Source of the DNA: Lentzea albidocapillata
GTDB taxonomy: Bacteria > Actinomycetota > Actinomycetes > Mycobacteriales > Pseudonocardiaceae
Direction: 5' to 3'
NCBI RefSeq assembly: GCF_000719115.1
Contig: NZ_JOEA01000007.1
Location: 264,678 to 328,677, forward strand
Length of the DNA: 64,000 nucleotides
The notes below the pieces were generated by a model. It was not told where the DNA came from. It worked only from the letters and a program-made list of their open reading frames with translations, and ran no database searches. A program made the position numbers and the translations under genes. Below, one piece after another: positions 43,517-52,144 of the stretch. Each line of letters opens with the position of its first letter. The stretch's first letter is position 1.

Positions 43517-46500
43517 CTAGGGGAGTAGGTGGCGGAAGGCGGCGACCAGCAGCATGCGTTGTTGGTCGACGTCCACGCCCTCGTCCAGCTCCTCGTCCTG
43601 GCGGTACTCCCGGTTGCCGGGGGAGCCTTGCCCACCGAACGACTCGACGCGCACGGCGATGTCCACGACGTCCGACGCCAGTTCCACAATGGACTCGTCG
43701 TCCGGGATCGGTTCGTTCTGCTGGTACAGCTCGTAGGAGAACCGCATGCCGATCGTGCCGTCGAAGGTGATCTGCTCGGTCGGCAGCCGCATCGCGTCGA
43801 ACACCGCCCGGTACAACGAGGCGCCGGTGAGGTGCAGCGGGGTCATCACGACGTGCGTGGTGCCCAGGTCGTGGCTGCGCACCGCGATCGCGACGGTCGG
43901 GCCGCCCGGCTTCGGCGGGACCGGTTGCGGGAACACGGGAAGCTCCGACTTGCGGTCGGAGCGCCAGGTGGCGACGAGACGGTCGGCGGCGTCCACGAGG
44001 TCGATGTGCTTGCGGGGCGCGAGAAGGGGCGGCAGCGGCTCCTCGTCCAGCCGCACGATGAACAGGAAGGCGCGGCGGCGCGTCATCTCCAGGGTGAACG
44101 CCGCAGTCCACTCCGCGGCCGGTTCGCGTCGCGGGGTGTTCGCCGACCACAGCAGGACGTGGTAGTCGGAGGTGGCCAGTGCCTCGTCGATGGCGGTGGC
44201 GGCGTTGTCACCGGGCGCGATCTCGTCCTCGGCCAGATAGGCGCTGACGTTGCGGGACTCCAGTTCGGCACGGAGTTGCTCGGCGTGCGCACGGTCCTTT
44301 CCGGCGAACGACAGGAACACCTTGGGACGGGTTTCGAGCGGCACGGGGTCTCCGTTCTTCCTGAGTCTTCTGCGCAGCGGGCCCGCTGAGGTCTGGAAGC
44401 CCGCGTCGCCGTGCAGGGACCAGCACGCCCAGTCCGCCGGGTGCCGATCGGCGACTTCGACCAGCGCGTGCTGCAGAGCGCGATCTCGGGGGAGCTTCGC
44501 CAGGTGGCGGTCGAACGCGTCGAGCACCTGCCGTGCGGCCGTTTCCTCCGCCTGCCAGCGGGCGGCGACGACCGCTCCGGCCCCCGCGGACGTGACCGCG
44601 TGGACGATGCCGGACTCGCAGGCGCCGAGTACGACCGTGCCGCACGCGCTGAAGTCCATCTTTCCCAGTGCTTCCACGGACACCCGTTCGTCGGCGAACT
44701 GCAGCCACGACTGATCGGGGTTCATGTGGTCGTGTGCGGCCTGGGCGTCGATGCGGACGCGTTGGGAGCGGCCTTCTTCGAGAGTTCGCCGCAGCTGCGA
44801 GGCTTCCTCGCAGGTCGCCGCCTCGTCGCCCCTTTGCCCGCGGGCGCCGCGTTGCCGGGGGCGCAGCGCGGACAGGCACGGCAGGCTGGACAGCGCGTGG
44901 GTCATGCCGAGGAAGAGGTTCGTGCCGGGGACGGGCAGGCCGGCCAGCGGGACGTCCGCGAGGACGTCGCCCGCCACGACGACGATCCTGGCGGTCTTGG
45001 GCGGCAGGGCCGCGACGACGTCCCGCAGCCCGATCAGGCGGGCCAGCTCGGCGAGCAGTGCGCCGAGGATCGCCTTGTCGTACTTGGGTTTCCAGGTCTT
45101 GAGCCGGCGGATCGTGTCGGTGAGGTCGCCGATGTGGACGGAGGTCGTCACGTGCGTGATCTTGCGGCGGCCGACGAGCACGTGGTGGAGCTGGTCCGGC
45201 GTCGCGTGCATCATCCACACGACCTGGTCCTTCGGCAGGTGCCTCGTCGTCCCGGCCAGCCAGCGTCTGGCCGCCCGCAGGTCGGCGAAACCCGGGAGCT
45301 CGCGCGGCCCGGGCTCGGTGGGGCCAGGTCCGGCCCGTGCCGCCTCGACGGCGACCACCAGGCCCGCCAATGCTTTGCGGCCGTCGCGCCTGGCTCGGCG
45401 AGCCGCGGCACACACGCGGCCGTCCCGCACGTCGGGGGCGGCGCGCAGCATCCGGAGCTTGACGCTGGGGCTGTCCCGGTGGTCCGCGAGGTCCTCCTCG
45501 AGTCGGTGCGACTCGGCCCAGTGCCGGGCGGCGATGTCCTCGTGGCCCGCGTCGGCGAACGTGTCGCCGAGTTTGCGCAGCGCCAGCGCGGTGAGCTCGG
45601 CGTGGCCCGCCCGGCTCGCGATCTCGAAGTGCTGCGCGGCCTGTTCGAGCCGGCCCTGCGCGTAGGCGAGTTCGGCGGCGGTCAGGTGCCACAGCGGCGA
45701 GTTCCCCTCGCCCAGCATGCCTTCGGCCTTGAGCAGCTCGTCCCTGGCGATCAGGCGGCGCACGTGGGTGAGCCGTCGTTCCGGCCGGAGCGTGTGGGTG
45801 GCGTCGGGGAGCTGTGAGATCACCTCCGGACCGGCCGCGGCGGCCAGCAGCGGGAAGAGTCTGCGAGCCGTGCCCGCCTGCCGCGTCATGACGAGCAGCA
45901 CGGTCAGCTCGTACAGGACGGCGAACCTCAGCGCGGGTTCGATCTGGTAGCTGGTGACGCACCTCGTCATCAACGCCAGCGCTTCCTCGTACCGGACCTC
46001 GCGCCGCAGCGCGGCGGCGCGTTGCAGGAACTCGGCCGGCGTGCGGGGAGTCCGGTCGCGGAGCTTCGAGACGCGGGCGCCCCTGCGCACGTCCAGCAGG
46101 AGCCGGTCCCTGCCGATGTGCTCCAGGTGTTCGGGATGGCCGGCGCGGCGGAAGTGGCGTTCGGCGGCGTCGAGCTCGCTTTCCGCGGTGGGGTAGTCGT
46201 AGCGGTCGGCGGCGGCCAGCGCGGCGACGCGCGCGAGCCTCGCCTGCTCCAGCTCGGTGAGTTTCAGCTTCCGCAGCTCGCGCACGTCCCGTTCGGCCGC
46301 GACGTGATCCGTTGCGGCACTGCGGATCTGTGCCCGGAGGATCCTCAGGGTGGTGTCGTTGCCCGCGCCCAGGTACTCGTCGCAGCGCCGTGCGGCCTTG
46401 GCGATGGCACCGAGGTTGAGCAGGGTCGTGCAGTGGTCGTGGGCGACGGCCGGGCTGATCTTCGCGGCCCTCGCGTAGGCGAGGTCGACGCCGAGGACGT

Positions 46501-46570
46501 TGCCGCGCAGTGCGGCGGACCTGGCGGCCTTGACCGCGTCCGTGAGTGGGGTACCGGGTTCGAAGTGCAT
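43517..46570 (-). CDS. TPR-CHAT-TIR protein with C-terminal beta-grasp-like domain
   Basis: 1017 aa from ATG 46570. The helical/TPR-like N-terminal ~400 residues precede a CHAT (caspase-HetF-associated) protease domain (about 450-730). Its catalytic dyad is intact: His613 in AQAAHDHM and Cys651 in VVLGACESG; the conserved WSLHGDAGF tail is also present. A TIR domain (749-870) starts PKVFLSFAGKDRAHAEQL. Its catalytic Glu is not in the usual W+4 position (WTAAFTLEM), so NADase activity is uncertain. Residues ~890-975 look ubiquitin-like (EPIPDDESIVELAS). It follows a 37-aa ORF whose stop overlaps its start (TGATG). Likely a proteolytic immune or stress effector. Confidence 0.85.
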   Translation of the reverse strand: MHFEPGTPLTDAVKAARSAALRGNVLGVDLAYARAAKISPAVAHDHCTTLLNLGAIAKAARRCDEYLGAGNDTTLRILRAQIRSAATDHVAAERDVRELRKLKLTELEQARLARVAALAAADRYDYPTAESELDAAERHFRRAGHPEHLEHIGRDRLLLDVRRGARVSKLRDRTPRTPAEFLQRAAALRREVRYEEALALMTRCVTSYQIEPALRFAVLYELTVLLVMTRQAGTARRLFPLLAAAAGPEVISQLPDATHTLRPERRLTHVRRLIARDELLKAEGMLGEGNSPLWHLTAAELAYAQGRLEQAAQHFEIASRAGHAELTALALRKLGDTFADAGHEDIAARHWAESHRLEEDLADHRDSPSVKLRMLRAAPDVRDGRVCAAARRARRDGRKALAGLVVAVEAARAGPGPTEPGPRELPGFADLRAARRWLAGTTRHLPKDQVVWMMHATPDQLHHVLVGRRKITHVTTSVHIGDLTDTIRRLKTWKPKYDKAILGALLAELARLIGLRDVVAALPPKTARIVVVAGDVLADVPLAGLPVPGTNLFLGMTHALSSLPCLSALRPRQRGARGQRGDEAATCEEASQLRRTLEEGRSQRVRIDAQAAHDHMNPDQSWLQFADERVSVEALGKMDFSACGTVVLGACESGIVHAVTSAGAGAVVAARWQAEETAARQVLDAFDRHLAKLPRDRALQHALVEVADRHPADWACWSLHGDAGFQTSAGPLRRRLRKNGDPVPLETRPKVFLSFAGKDRAHAEQLRAELESRNVSAYLAEDEIAPGDNAATAIDEALATSDYHVLLWSANTPRREPAAEWTAAFTLEMTRRRAFLFIVRLDEEPLPPLLAPRKHIDLVDAADRLVATWRSDRKSELPVFPQPVPPKPGGPTVAIAVRSHDLGTTHVVMTPLHLTGASLYRAVFDAMRLPTEQITFDGTIGMRFSYELYQQNEPIPDDESIVELASDVVDIAVRVESFGGQGSPGNREYRQDEELDEGVDVDQQRMLLVAAFRHLLP

Positions 46571-46683
46571 CAGTTCCCGCAGCCCAGAATGCCTGCACTG
46601 TCCTTTGTGGTCGGCTTGCCGCTGCCCACGGCCGCGACGAGCACGGCCGCGGCCAACGCGATGAGAAGCGTTCGTTGGCGCAT
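46570..46683 (-). CDS. 37-aa hydrophobic leader peptide coupled to the CHAT-TIR gene
   Basis: The sequence is M-R-Q-R followed by a hydrophobic helix (TLLIALAAAVLVAAV), then a polar tail GSGKPTTKDSAGILGCGN. A good GGAGG sequence lies 7-11 nt before the ATG. Its TGA shares a base with the ATG of the CHAT-TIR gene (TGATG), forcing coupled translation. It resembles a signal peptide or single-TM peptide and has a Cys near the end. Too short for usual gene finders. Possible roles: protease substrate, activator peptide or merely a translation leader; none is shown. Confidence 0.65.
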   Translation of the reverse strand: MRQRTLLIALAAAVLVAAVGSGKPTTKDSAGILGCGN

Positions 46684-46709
46684 GCACGATCCTCCGTGCG
46701 TCGCAGATT

Positions 46710-46772
46710 AACGATCCAGACGGCCCACAGATCGTTTGTCCACTTTCTGTCAACGAACTGCTCAAACGATCT
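46710..46772. promoter_or_regulatory. Operator-like repeats in the CHAT-TIR/DUF4262 divergent promoter
   Basis: AGATCGTTTG (46729-46738) and CAAACGATCT (46763-46772) form a perfect 10-bp inverted repeat with a 24-bp spacer. A third partial copy, AACGATCC, lies at 46710-46717. Three copies of a (C)AAACGATC motif within 63 bp of the 140-bp intergenic region suggest a dedicated repressor or activator. Confidence 0.6.
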
Positions 46773-46823
46773 TGTCGGTGCTCCTCGGCACACTGGATCC
46801 ACCACCGATCCGAGGAGACCGTC

Positions 46824-47303
46824 ATGTGCTGGAACTGCGACCACCCCGCCGGCCGCATGGAAGAACACCTGGCGACCCTGCGCCGCTGCATCGACGTGCG
46901 GGGCTGGGCCGTGCAGGCGATCGAACGGGACCGAGCTCATCCACCCTGGGCCTACACCGTCGGCCTGACCCCGCGCGGCCTCCCGGAACTCGTCGTGACG
47001 GGCATGGCTGTCCTGGAAGCGGGCCGCCTGCTCGACGACATGGCCGAACACCTGGTCCACAGCTGCCTGCCCGCACCCGGCCACCGCTTCACCGTGCCCG
47101 GCGGCCCGCTGCTGGAGGTCGTCCGCGTGGCGCGCCCCTGGGCCCACCTGCTGGTGTCCGCGCGGCTGTACGGGGAGGGCATCGAGGCCTTGCAACTCGT
47201 GCACGCCGACGAGTCCGGGCGCTGGCCCTGGGACCGGTCCTACGAGGGGGTGGTGGGAGGCCAGCCGGTGCTGGGGGTGAGAGCGGGGCCGCCGGACGGG
47301 TGA
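46824..47303 (+). CDS. DUF4262 family protein
   Basis: 159 aa, AGGAG 9 nt upstream. Starts MCWNCDHPAGRMEEHLATL. The core PPWAYTVGLTPRGLPELVVTG is typical of DUF4262, an uncharacterised family found next to DNA-linked or defence genes in actinomycetes. CxxC at positions 2-5 could bind metal. Divergent from the CHAT-TIR operon, sharing the repeat-containing promoter. Confidence 0.82.
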   Translation: MCWNCDHPAGRMEEHLATLRRCIDVRGWAVQAIERDRAHPPWAYTVGLTPRGLPELVVTGMAVLEAGRLLDDMAEHLVHSCLPAPGHRFTVPGGPLLEVVRVARPWAHLLVSARLYGEGIEALQLVHADESGRWPWDRSYEGVVGGQPVLGVRAGPPDG

Positions 47304-47351
47304 GCCGCGCCGCCGCCGGCAGTCCCCAGCCACGCGACATCTGCTTGTGCA

Positions 47352-47431
47352 GAGGCTCAGCCCACCGCCCGGCGCCGCAGTTCTCGACCACGCGGCCCGC
47401 CAGCGCAGGAGGTTCAGCCCACTGCCCGGCT
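47352..47431. repeat. Short imperfect direct repeat at the 3' end of the WYL gene
   Basis: About 22 nt (47352-47373, GAGGCTCAGCCCACCGCCCGGC-like) recurs at 47410-47431 with two mismatches; the second copy includes the WYL-gene stop codon. It may mark a small duplication and does not look like an attachment site. Confidence 0.4.
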
Positions 47432-48367
47432 GATCCGCTCACCCAGCCCCCGCAGGTGCTCCACCAGTTCGCCGGGCCCGTGCACCACGAAGTCGCATCC
47501 CAGCAAGGTCAGGCGGAACGCGAGGTAGTCGATCGTGTCCTCGACGCTGTGCCAGGAGCACGACCCGTCGTCGACGGCGGTCAGGTCGCCGGCGAAGTCC
47601 GCCAGCCGGGCCCGTGCCAGTTCCACGGGCAGCCGCAGAGTCGCGCGGGCCCGGAAGGTCGGGGCCGAGTCGTACATCTTCCGCGTCACGAACTCCGTCG
47701 CGTCCCCGCCGGGCGGCACGCGGGGTGTGAAGCGGGCCCCGGTGGCCAGCGCGGCTGAGACGCGGTCCAGCCGGAAGATCCGCCAGTCGTCACGGTCCAC
47801 GTCGAAAGCGAGGAGGTACCAGCGCCGGCCGAGCGCTACCAACTGAATGGGCTCCACGTGCCGTTTCGACACCACGTTCTCGTGGGCGACGTAGGCGAAC
47901 CGCACCCGTTCGCGGGCGGCGACCGCGCCGGCGATCACGGTCAGCTGGCCGGGGTCGACCAGCGCGGCGTACGAGGCCGGGGCGGGTGCGGTGGCCGCCG
48001 TGAGCGACGAGACGCGCCGCGCCAGCCGGGGCGGCAGCACCTGCTGCAGCTTCGCCAGGGCGCGCAACGACGCCTCGGCGATGCCCGCCACCGGTTGCCG
48101 GGCGGCGGTGCGCAGGCCGACCGCGATGGCCACGGCCTCCTCGTCGTCGAGCAGCAACGGCGGCATCGCCGCGCCCGCGCCGAGCCGGTACCCGCCGAGC
48201 ACGCCCATCGACGCCTCAACGGGATAGCCGAGGTCGCGCAGCCGGTCGATGTCGCGCCGCACCGTTCGCGGCGTGACCTCCAGCCGTGCCGCGAGCTCGC
48301 TGCCGGGCCACTCGCGCGGTGTCTGCAGCAACGACAGCAGGCGCAACAACCGGGCCGCATCACTCAT
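47414..48367 (-). CDS. YafY-like WYL-domain transcriptional regulator
   Basis: 317 aa. N-terminal HTH_11 (RLLRLLSLLQTPREWPGSELAARLEVTPRTVRRDIDRLRDLGYPVEA), then a WYL domain with VKRHVEPIQLV-like and GRRWYLLAFD motifs, and a WCX tail. WYL proteins sense nucleotides or single-stranded DNA or small ligands. It is divergent from a VOC protein gene, its probable target (a common pairing). Confidence 0.9.
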   Translation of the reverse strand: MSDAARLLRLLSLLQTPREWPGSELAARLEVTPRTVRRDIDRLRDLGYPVEASMGVLGGYRLGAGAAMPPLLLDDEEAVAIAVGLRTAARQPVAGIAEASLRALAKLQQVLPPRLARRVSSLTAATAPAPASYAALVDPGQLTVIAGAVAARERVRFAYVAHENVVSKRHVEPIQLVALGRRWYLLAFDVDRDDWRIFRLDRVSAALATGARFTPRVPPGGDATEFVTRKMYDSAPTFRARATLRLPVELARARLADFAGDLTAVDDGSCSWHSVEDTIDYLAFRLTLLGCDFVVHGPGELVEHLRGLGERISRAVG

Positions 48368-48449
48368 GCCAGGAACCTAGTCAAGAACTAGGACCGACAT
48401 CGTCCTACATGGCTCATACGGTCATCCCGACGAGCAAAGGGGAGACCAG

Positions 48450-48923
48450 ATGAACATCGTGCCCGAGGGCTACCACACCGTGACGCCGTGGCTGATCAGC
48501 CGAGGCAGGACGGCCGAGCTGATCGACTTCATCACCGAGGTGTTCGACGCCACCGAACTCGGCCGCGTCGGCGAGGCACCGGAGATCGGCCACGCGGAGG
48601 TCCGCATCGGCGACTCGGTCGTGATGCTGTTCGACCAGCCGAACTGGCAGCCCACGCCCGCATTCCTGCGCCTCTACATCGCCGACGACGCGGCCACGCT
48701 CAAGCGCGCCGTGGAACTCGGCAGCAGGGTCGTCACCGAGCCCACCGAGCTGTTCTGGGGAGACCGGGTCAGCCGGTTCGCCGACCCGGTCGGCAACCTG
48801 TGGTGGCTGCACCAGCGGGTCGCGGAACCCACCGGGGACGAGCTGGCCGCCAGGATGGCGGACCCGAAGTTCGTCGAGGCCATGAACTACGTGCAGAGCG
48901 CCGAGTTCACCCCGCGGACGTGA
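48450..48923 (+). CDS. VOC-family (PhnB/glyoxalase-like) protein
   Basis: 157 aa. The betaalphabetabetabeta fold shows VTPWLISRGRTAELIDFITEVF, GHAEVRIGDSVVMLFD and RVSRFADPVGNLWWLH, matching glyoxalase/PhnB-like proteins. It has metal-like residues His and Glu at the usual places (HAEVRI). May bind or inactivate a small toxin or antibiotic. Divergent from the WYL regulator. Confidence 0.88.
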   Translation: MNIVPEGYHTVTPWLISRGRTAELIDFITEVFDATELGRVGEAPEIGHAEVRIGDSVVMLFDQPNWQPTPAFLRLYIADDAATLKRAVELGSRVVTEPTELFWGDRVSRFADPVGNLWWLHQRVAEPTGDELAARMADPKFVEAMNYVQSAEFTPRT

Positions 48924-48950
48924 CCGAGCCACCGGAGCGTCCGGACAACG

Positions 48951-50318
48951 TCAGCCGGTGACCCGATCCCGTTCGTCCGCGGTCAGCGTCGGCTCCGGTG
49001 CCGCCGACCGGGGCCCGCGCATCGTCGCCCAGATCATCTTGGGGCTGACCAGGTTCGCCATCGGCGCGGACAACGTGAACGCGTCCAGGAACGCCCGCGT
49101 CACCGCCGCCTCCGTGGTCGCCGTGCGGACGAGCCGGTCCACATAACGCTGCAGCACCCGGCCGGCCAGCGGCAACGGCTTCCCGACCGCACCGGGGTAC
49201 AGGATGTCCTGGTTGGTCGCCATCGCCCAGGCCTCGTCGACCACCTTGCCGATGCCGCGCTGGACCTGCTGCGCGGAGTGCCCGGCCGCCAGACCGGCGT
49301 CCAGTGTCTGTGCGCTCTGCGCCGCGATCGACATGCCGTGCCCGTAAACGGGGTTGTAGGTGGCCACCGAGTCGCCCAGCGCCAGCAGGCCGCGCGGCCA
49401 CGACTTCAAGCGCTCGAAGAACATCCGCCGGTTCGCGGTGCTGTGCGACCCGTACACCGGCGACAGCGGCTCGGCCTCGGCGATCAGCTCGCCCACGACC
49501 GGGTTGCGCACCGAGCGGGCGAACGACACGAACTCCGACTCGTCGGTCGACGGCTCACCGCCGCGCGTCCCGGACAGCGTGACCAGCCACTTGCCGTCCT
49601 CGACGGGCAGCAGGGTCGCGGTGCGACCGGGGAACGGGTCACGCGGGTTCGCCTGCACGTTGACGATCGGGAAACCGGAGGCGGCCGTCGGCGGCGCCTG
49701 GAAGATCCGCGTGGCGTAGGCAAGTCCGGAGTCCACGCTCTCGGAGTGCACGGTGGGCAGCCCGAAGTCCACCAGCCAGGCGGGCAACCGGGAGCCGCGC
49801 CCGGTCGCGTCCACGACCAGGTCGGCCTCCAGCGAGATCTGCTCGCGGGAGATCCTGTCCTCGACCAGCACCCCGGCCACCGCGTGCCGGTCACCGAGCA
49901 ACGACACCGGTTCGGTGCCGGTCAGCACCGAGATCTTGTTGTCCCGCAACGCCTGGCTGCGCACCACCCAGTCCAGCAGCCCGCGGCTGCACGAGACGAT
50001 GAACTGCATCTCGGGGAACCGCGGCACCCAGCCCTGGGCGCTCAGCGACACCAGGTCGTTCGGCACCCCGATCCGGTGCGCCCCGGCGGCGAGCAACGCG
50101 TCCAGCGTGCCCGGCAGCAACGACTCGATCGCCCGCGCGCCACCGGACATCAGCAGGTGCGCGTGCCGGGCCTGGGGCACGCCGGAACGCGGCGACGGGC
50201 CGTCCGGCAGCTTGTCGCGCTCCACCACGGTGACTTCGTCGAAGTGCCGGACGAGGACGGACGCCGCGAGCATGCCCGCGAGTCCACCGCCGAGGACTAC
50301 GGCGTGTGTGGGTGCCAT
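48951..50318 (-). CDS. FAD-dependent oxidoreductase (monooxygenase/geranylgeranyl-reductase-like)
   Basis: 455 aa. Rossmann FAD motif VVLGGGLAGMLAASVL (8-23), ARHAHLLMSGGARAIE, DLVVDATGRGSRLPAWL and second motif GLLALGDSVATYNPVYGHGMS. This set is typical of FAD oxidoreductases in actinomycete operons downstream of MAB_1171c-type proteins. It directly abuts the upstream gene (stop TAG then ATG), so the two are coupled. Substrate unknown. Confidence 0.88.
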   Translation of the reverse strand: MAPTHAVVLGGGLAGMLAASVLVRHFDEVTVVERDKLPDGPSPRSGVPQARHAHLLMSGGARAIESLLPGTLDALLAAGAHRIGVPNDLVSLSAQGWVPRFPEMQFIVSCSRGLLDWVVRSQALRDNKISVLTGTEPVSLLGDRHAVAGVLVEDRISREQISLEADLVVDATGRGSRLPAWLVDFGLPTVHSESVDSGLAYATRIFQAPPTAASGFPIVNVQANPRDPFPGRTATLLPVEDGKWLVTLSGTRGGEPSTDESEFVSFARSVRNPVVGELIAEAEPLSPVYGSHSTANRRMFFERLKSWPRGLLALGDSVATYNPVYGHGMSIAAQSAQTLDAGLAAGHSAQQVQRGIGKVVDEAWAMATNQDILYPGAVGKPLPLAGRVLQRYVDRLVRTATTEAAVTRAFLDAFTLSAPMANLVSPKMIWATMRGPRSAAPEPTLTADERDRVTG

Positions 50319-51536
50319 CTAATCCATTCCCCCTGCTGCTTCGACGCGTGCCGCGCCGGCGACGGCTGCGTCGACGATCGGCGAGTGCTGGTACGCACGC
50401 GAGATCCGGACCCACCTGTCGTGTTCGGCGGCGAGGTCGGTGCCGTCGACGATCACCGAGGCGGGACGGCGTTCGGGCGCCCGCGCGCGGCCGTCGGACG
50501 AACCCGCGGCGCGCAGCTGGGCGGCCTCCACGACGGCGGCGAGTTCGTCCGTGGGCAGCGAGGCCTGGCGCGCGAGGCACGTCGCGGCCTCGCCGACGCT
50601 CAGGTCGAAGTACGGCGTGAGCGCCCAGCGCCAGTCGTTGAGCTCGATGATCTGCCGGCGCACGCGGTGGTGCGGGTTGAGGAACTTGCCCGGCGCCACC
50701 AGCACGATGCCGGGGTTCACGTGCACCAGCGCGCGGTGCAGCGGCCGCAGCGCGAAGTACGTGCGCCACCGCCGCACCCACAGTGAGGGCGACGGGCGGC
50801 GCGGCCCGAAGACCGGCAGCGCCATCGCGATCACCAGCGGGAACATGCTCAGGGATGCCATCAGCGGCGCCGCCGTGCTCAATACGTCGAAGCTGCGCTC
50901 ACCGGCCCAGTCCATCAGCAGCACGAACAGCTTGATTACCGCGAACGCCATGGGAAACAGCGCCGCCGCGCAGTACCAGCGCAGCCCGAGGCGAAGCCAC
51001 CGCCGCGCGGAGATCGCCTCGTCCCGCGAGCCCTGCCAGCAGTGGTAGGCCTGACCGCCGCAGCCGACCATGGTCGCGACGAAGTAGATGAACAGGAAGA
51101 CCGCGATCGTCGGCTGCGTCGCGTAGTAGGTGTCGAAGTCGACCTGGCGTTCCTCGCCGACCTCGGACTTGAAGAACAGCACGACCATCGCCGCGACGAT
51201 CGTGCTGTAGCTGACGACGATCAGCCGGACCCGTTGCCACGCCTGGGTCGCCGGGTACCGCCAGTAGATCACCAGCGCGAACGCCGCTCCGGCGAAGCAG
51301 ACCACCAGGCTGTAGACGAGCAGGGCGGCGAAGTTCGGCACGCCACTCGTCCAGTTGATCCAGGTGATGTTCGCGGGAGCCGCGAAGAGCACGGCGAACG
51401 CCGAGAAGAACACGGTCGAGATCAGCGCGACGACACGGGGACTGCCCCAGCTGGACCGCAGCGCGCGGATCTTGTACGCGAGGAGGAGCAGACCGACGAT
51501 GCCGCAGGAGAGGTAGATCAGGTTAAAGATCGCCAC
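50319..51536 (-). CDS. MAB_1171c-type membrane protein
   Basis: 405 aa. About seven to eight transmembrane helices in residues 1-250 followed by a ~150-aa cytoplasmic tail (HHRVRRQIIELNDWRWALTPY). The family is annotated as putative transporters but has no transport motif; the tail with its conserved ELNDWR-type segment suggests a signalling or protein-binding role. Preceded by ImmA/IrrE (14-nt overlap) and followed with no gap by the FAD oxidoreductase. Confidence 0.8.
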   Translation of the reverse strand: MAIFNLIYLSCGIVGLLLLAYKIRALRSSWGSPRVVALISTVFFSAFAVLFAAPANITWINWTSGVPNFAALLVYSLVVCFAGAAFALVIYWRYPATQAWQRVRLIVVSYSTIVAAMVVLFFKSEVGEERQVDFDTYYATQPTIAVFLFIYFVATMVGCGGQAYHCWQGSRDEAISARRWLRLGLRWYCAAALFPMAFAVIKLFVLLMDWAGERSFDVLSTAAPLMASLSMFPLVIAMALPVFGPRRPSPSLWVRRWRTYFALRPLHRALVHVNPGIVLVAPGKFLNPHHRVRRQIIELNDWRWALTPYFDLSVGEAATCLARQASLPTDELAAVVEAAQLRAAGSSDGRARAPERRPASVIVDGTDLAAEHDRWVRISRAYQHSPIVDAAVAGAARVEAAGGMD

Positions 51537-52131
51537 GACGCACCCAGCGAGATCTTCCCTCGAGCGACTCGGCCACCCGGCGCACGTGCGCGGGCTCCTC
51601 GGTGGTGGCCGTGTCGGCCCACACCCGGTGTTCCGTCAGCCTTTCCAGCAGGTGGTCGGCGAGGTTCTCGGCCTCGCGCTCCTCGTCCTCGGTCAGCGTC
51701 GTCCGCCCGGCGATGATCTTCGCCATCCGCGGCAGCAGGTGCGGCGCGAGCCTGCGCATGCCCTCGTCGCGGGTCAGCGCGACGGGCTGGTGCTTCAGCA
51801 GTACGTGCGCGAACTCGTGCAGCAGCACGTGCAGGCGGTGGTACCAGGACGGGGAGTCCGCGCAGATGACGAGGTACGTGCCGTTCTCGAGCAACGCGGT
51901 CGCACCGCTCAGGCAGACCGCGTTCGTGATGGCGGAGAAGCGGACGTCGACAGCACGCCCGAGCCGTTCACTCATCAGCTCGCAGACCCGGCGGCTCGCC
52001 TCCTGGTGCGTGGCGTCGGGCGGCAGGTCGAGGTCCCGGGCGACCTCGTCGACCAGCTTGCGCAGTTTCCTGCGGTTCACCCGTCGCCTCCTCTCGATGT
52101 CGTCTGCAGCGGTCCAGGCCGAGATCTTCAC
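51523..52131 (-). CDS. ImmA/IrrE-family metallopeptidase
   Basis: 202 aa. The HExxH zinc motif is seen as HEFAH (in LHVLLHEFAHVLLKH), with a distal Glu in DEEREAENLADHLL. ImmA/IrrE peptidases cleave XRE-type repressors; the gene directly downstream of a tandem-XRE regulator fits such a pair. Its 3' end overlaps the MAB_1171c gene by 14 nt. Confidence 0.88.
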   Translation of the reverse strand: MKISAWTAADDIERRRRVNRRKLRKLVDEVARDLDLPPDATHQEASRRVCELMSERLGRAVDVRFSAITNAVCLSGATALLENGTYLVICADSPSWYHRLHVLLHEFAHVLLKHQPVALTRDEGMRRLAPHLLPRMAKIIAGRTTLTEDEEREAENLADHLLERLTEHRVWADTATTEEPAHVRRVAESLEGRSRWVRRGDL

Positions 52132-52144
52132 GCGGGCGTCGTCA

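Noticed and set aside
47352..47431. Direct repeat taken as a phage attachment site
   Set aside because: Too short, has mismatches, no integrase or tRNA nearby.
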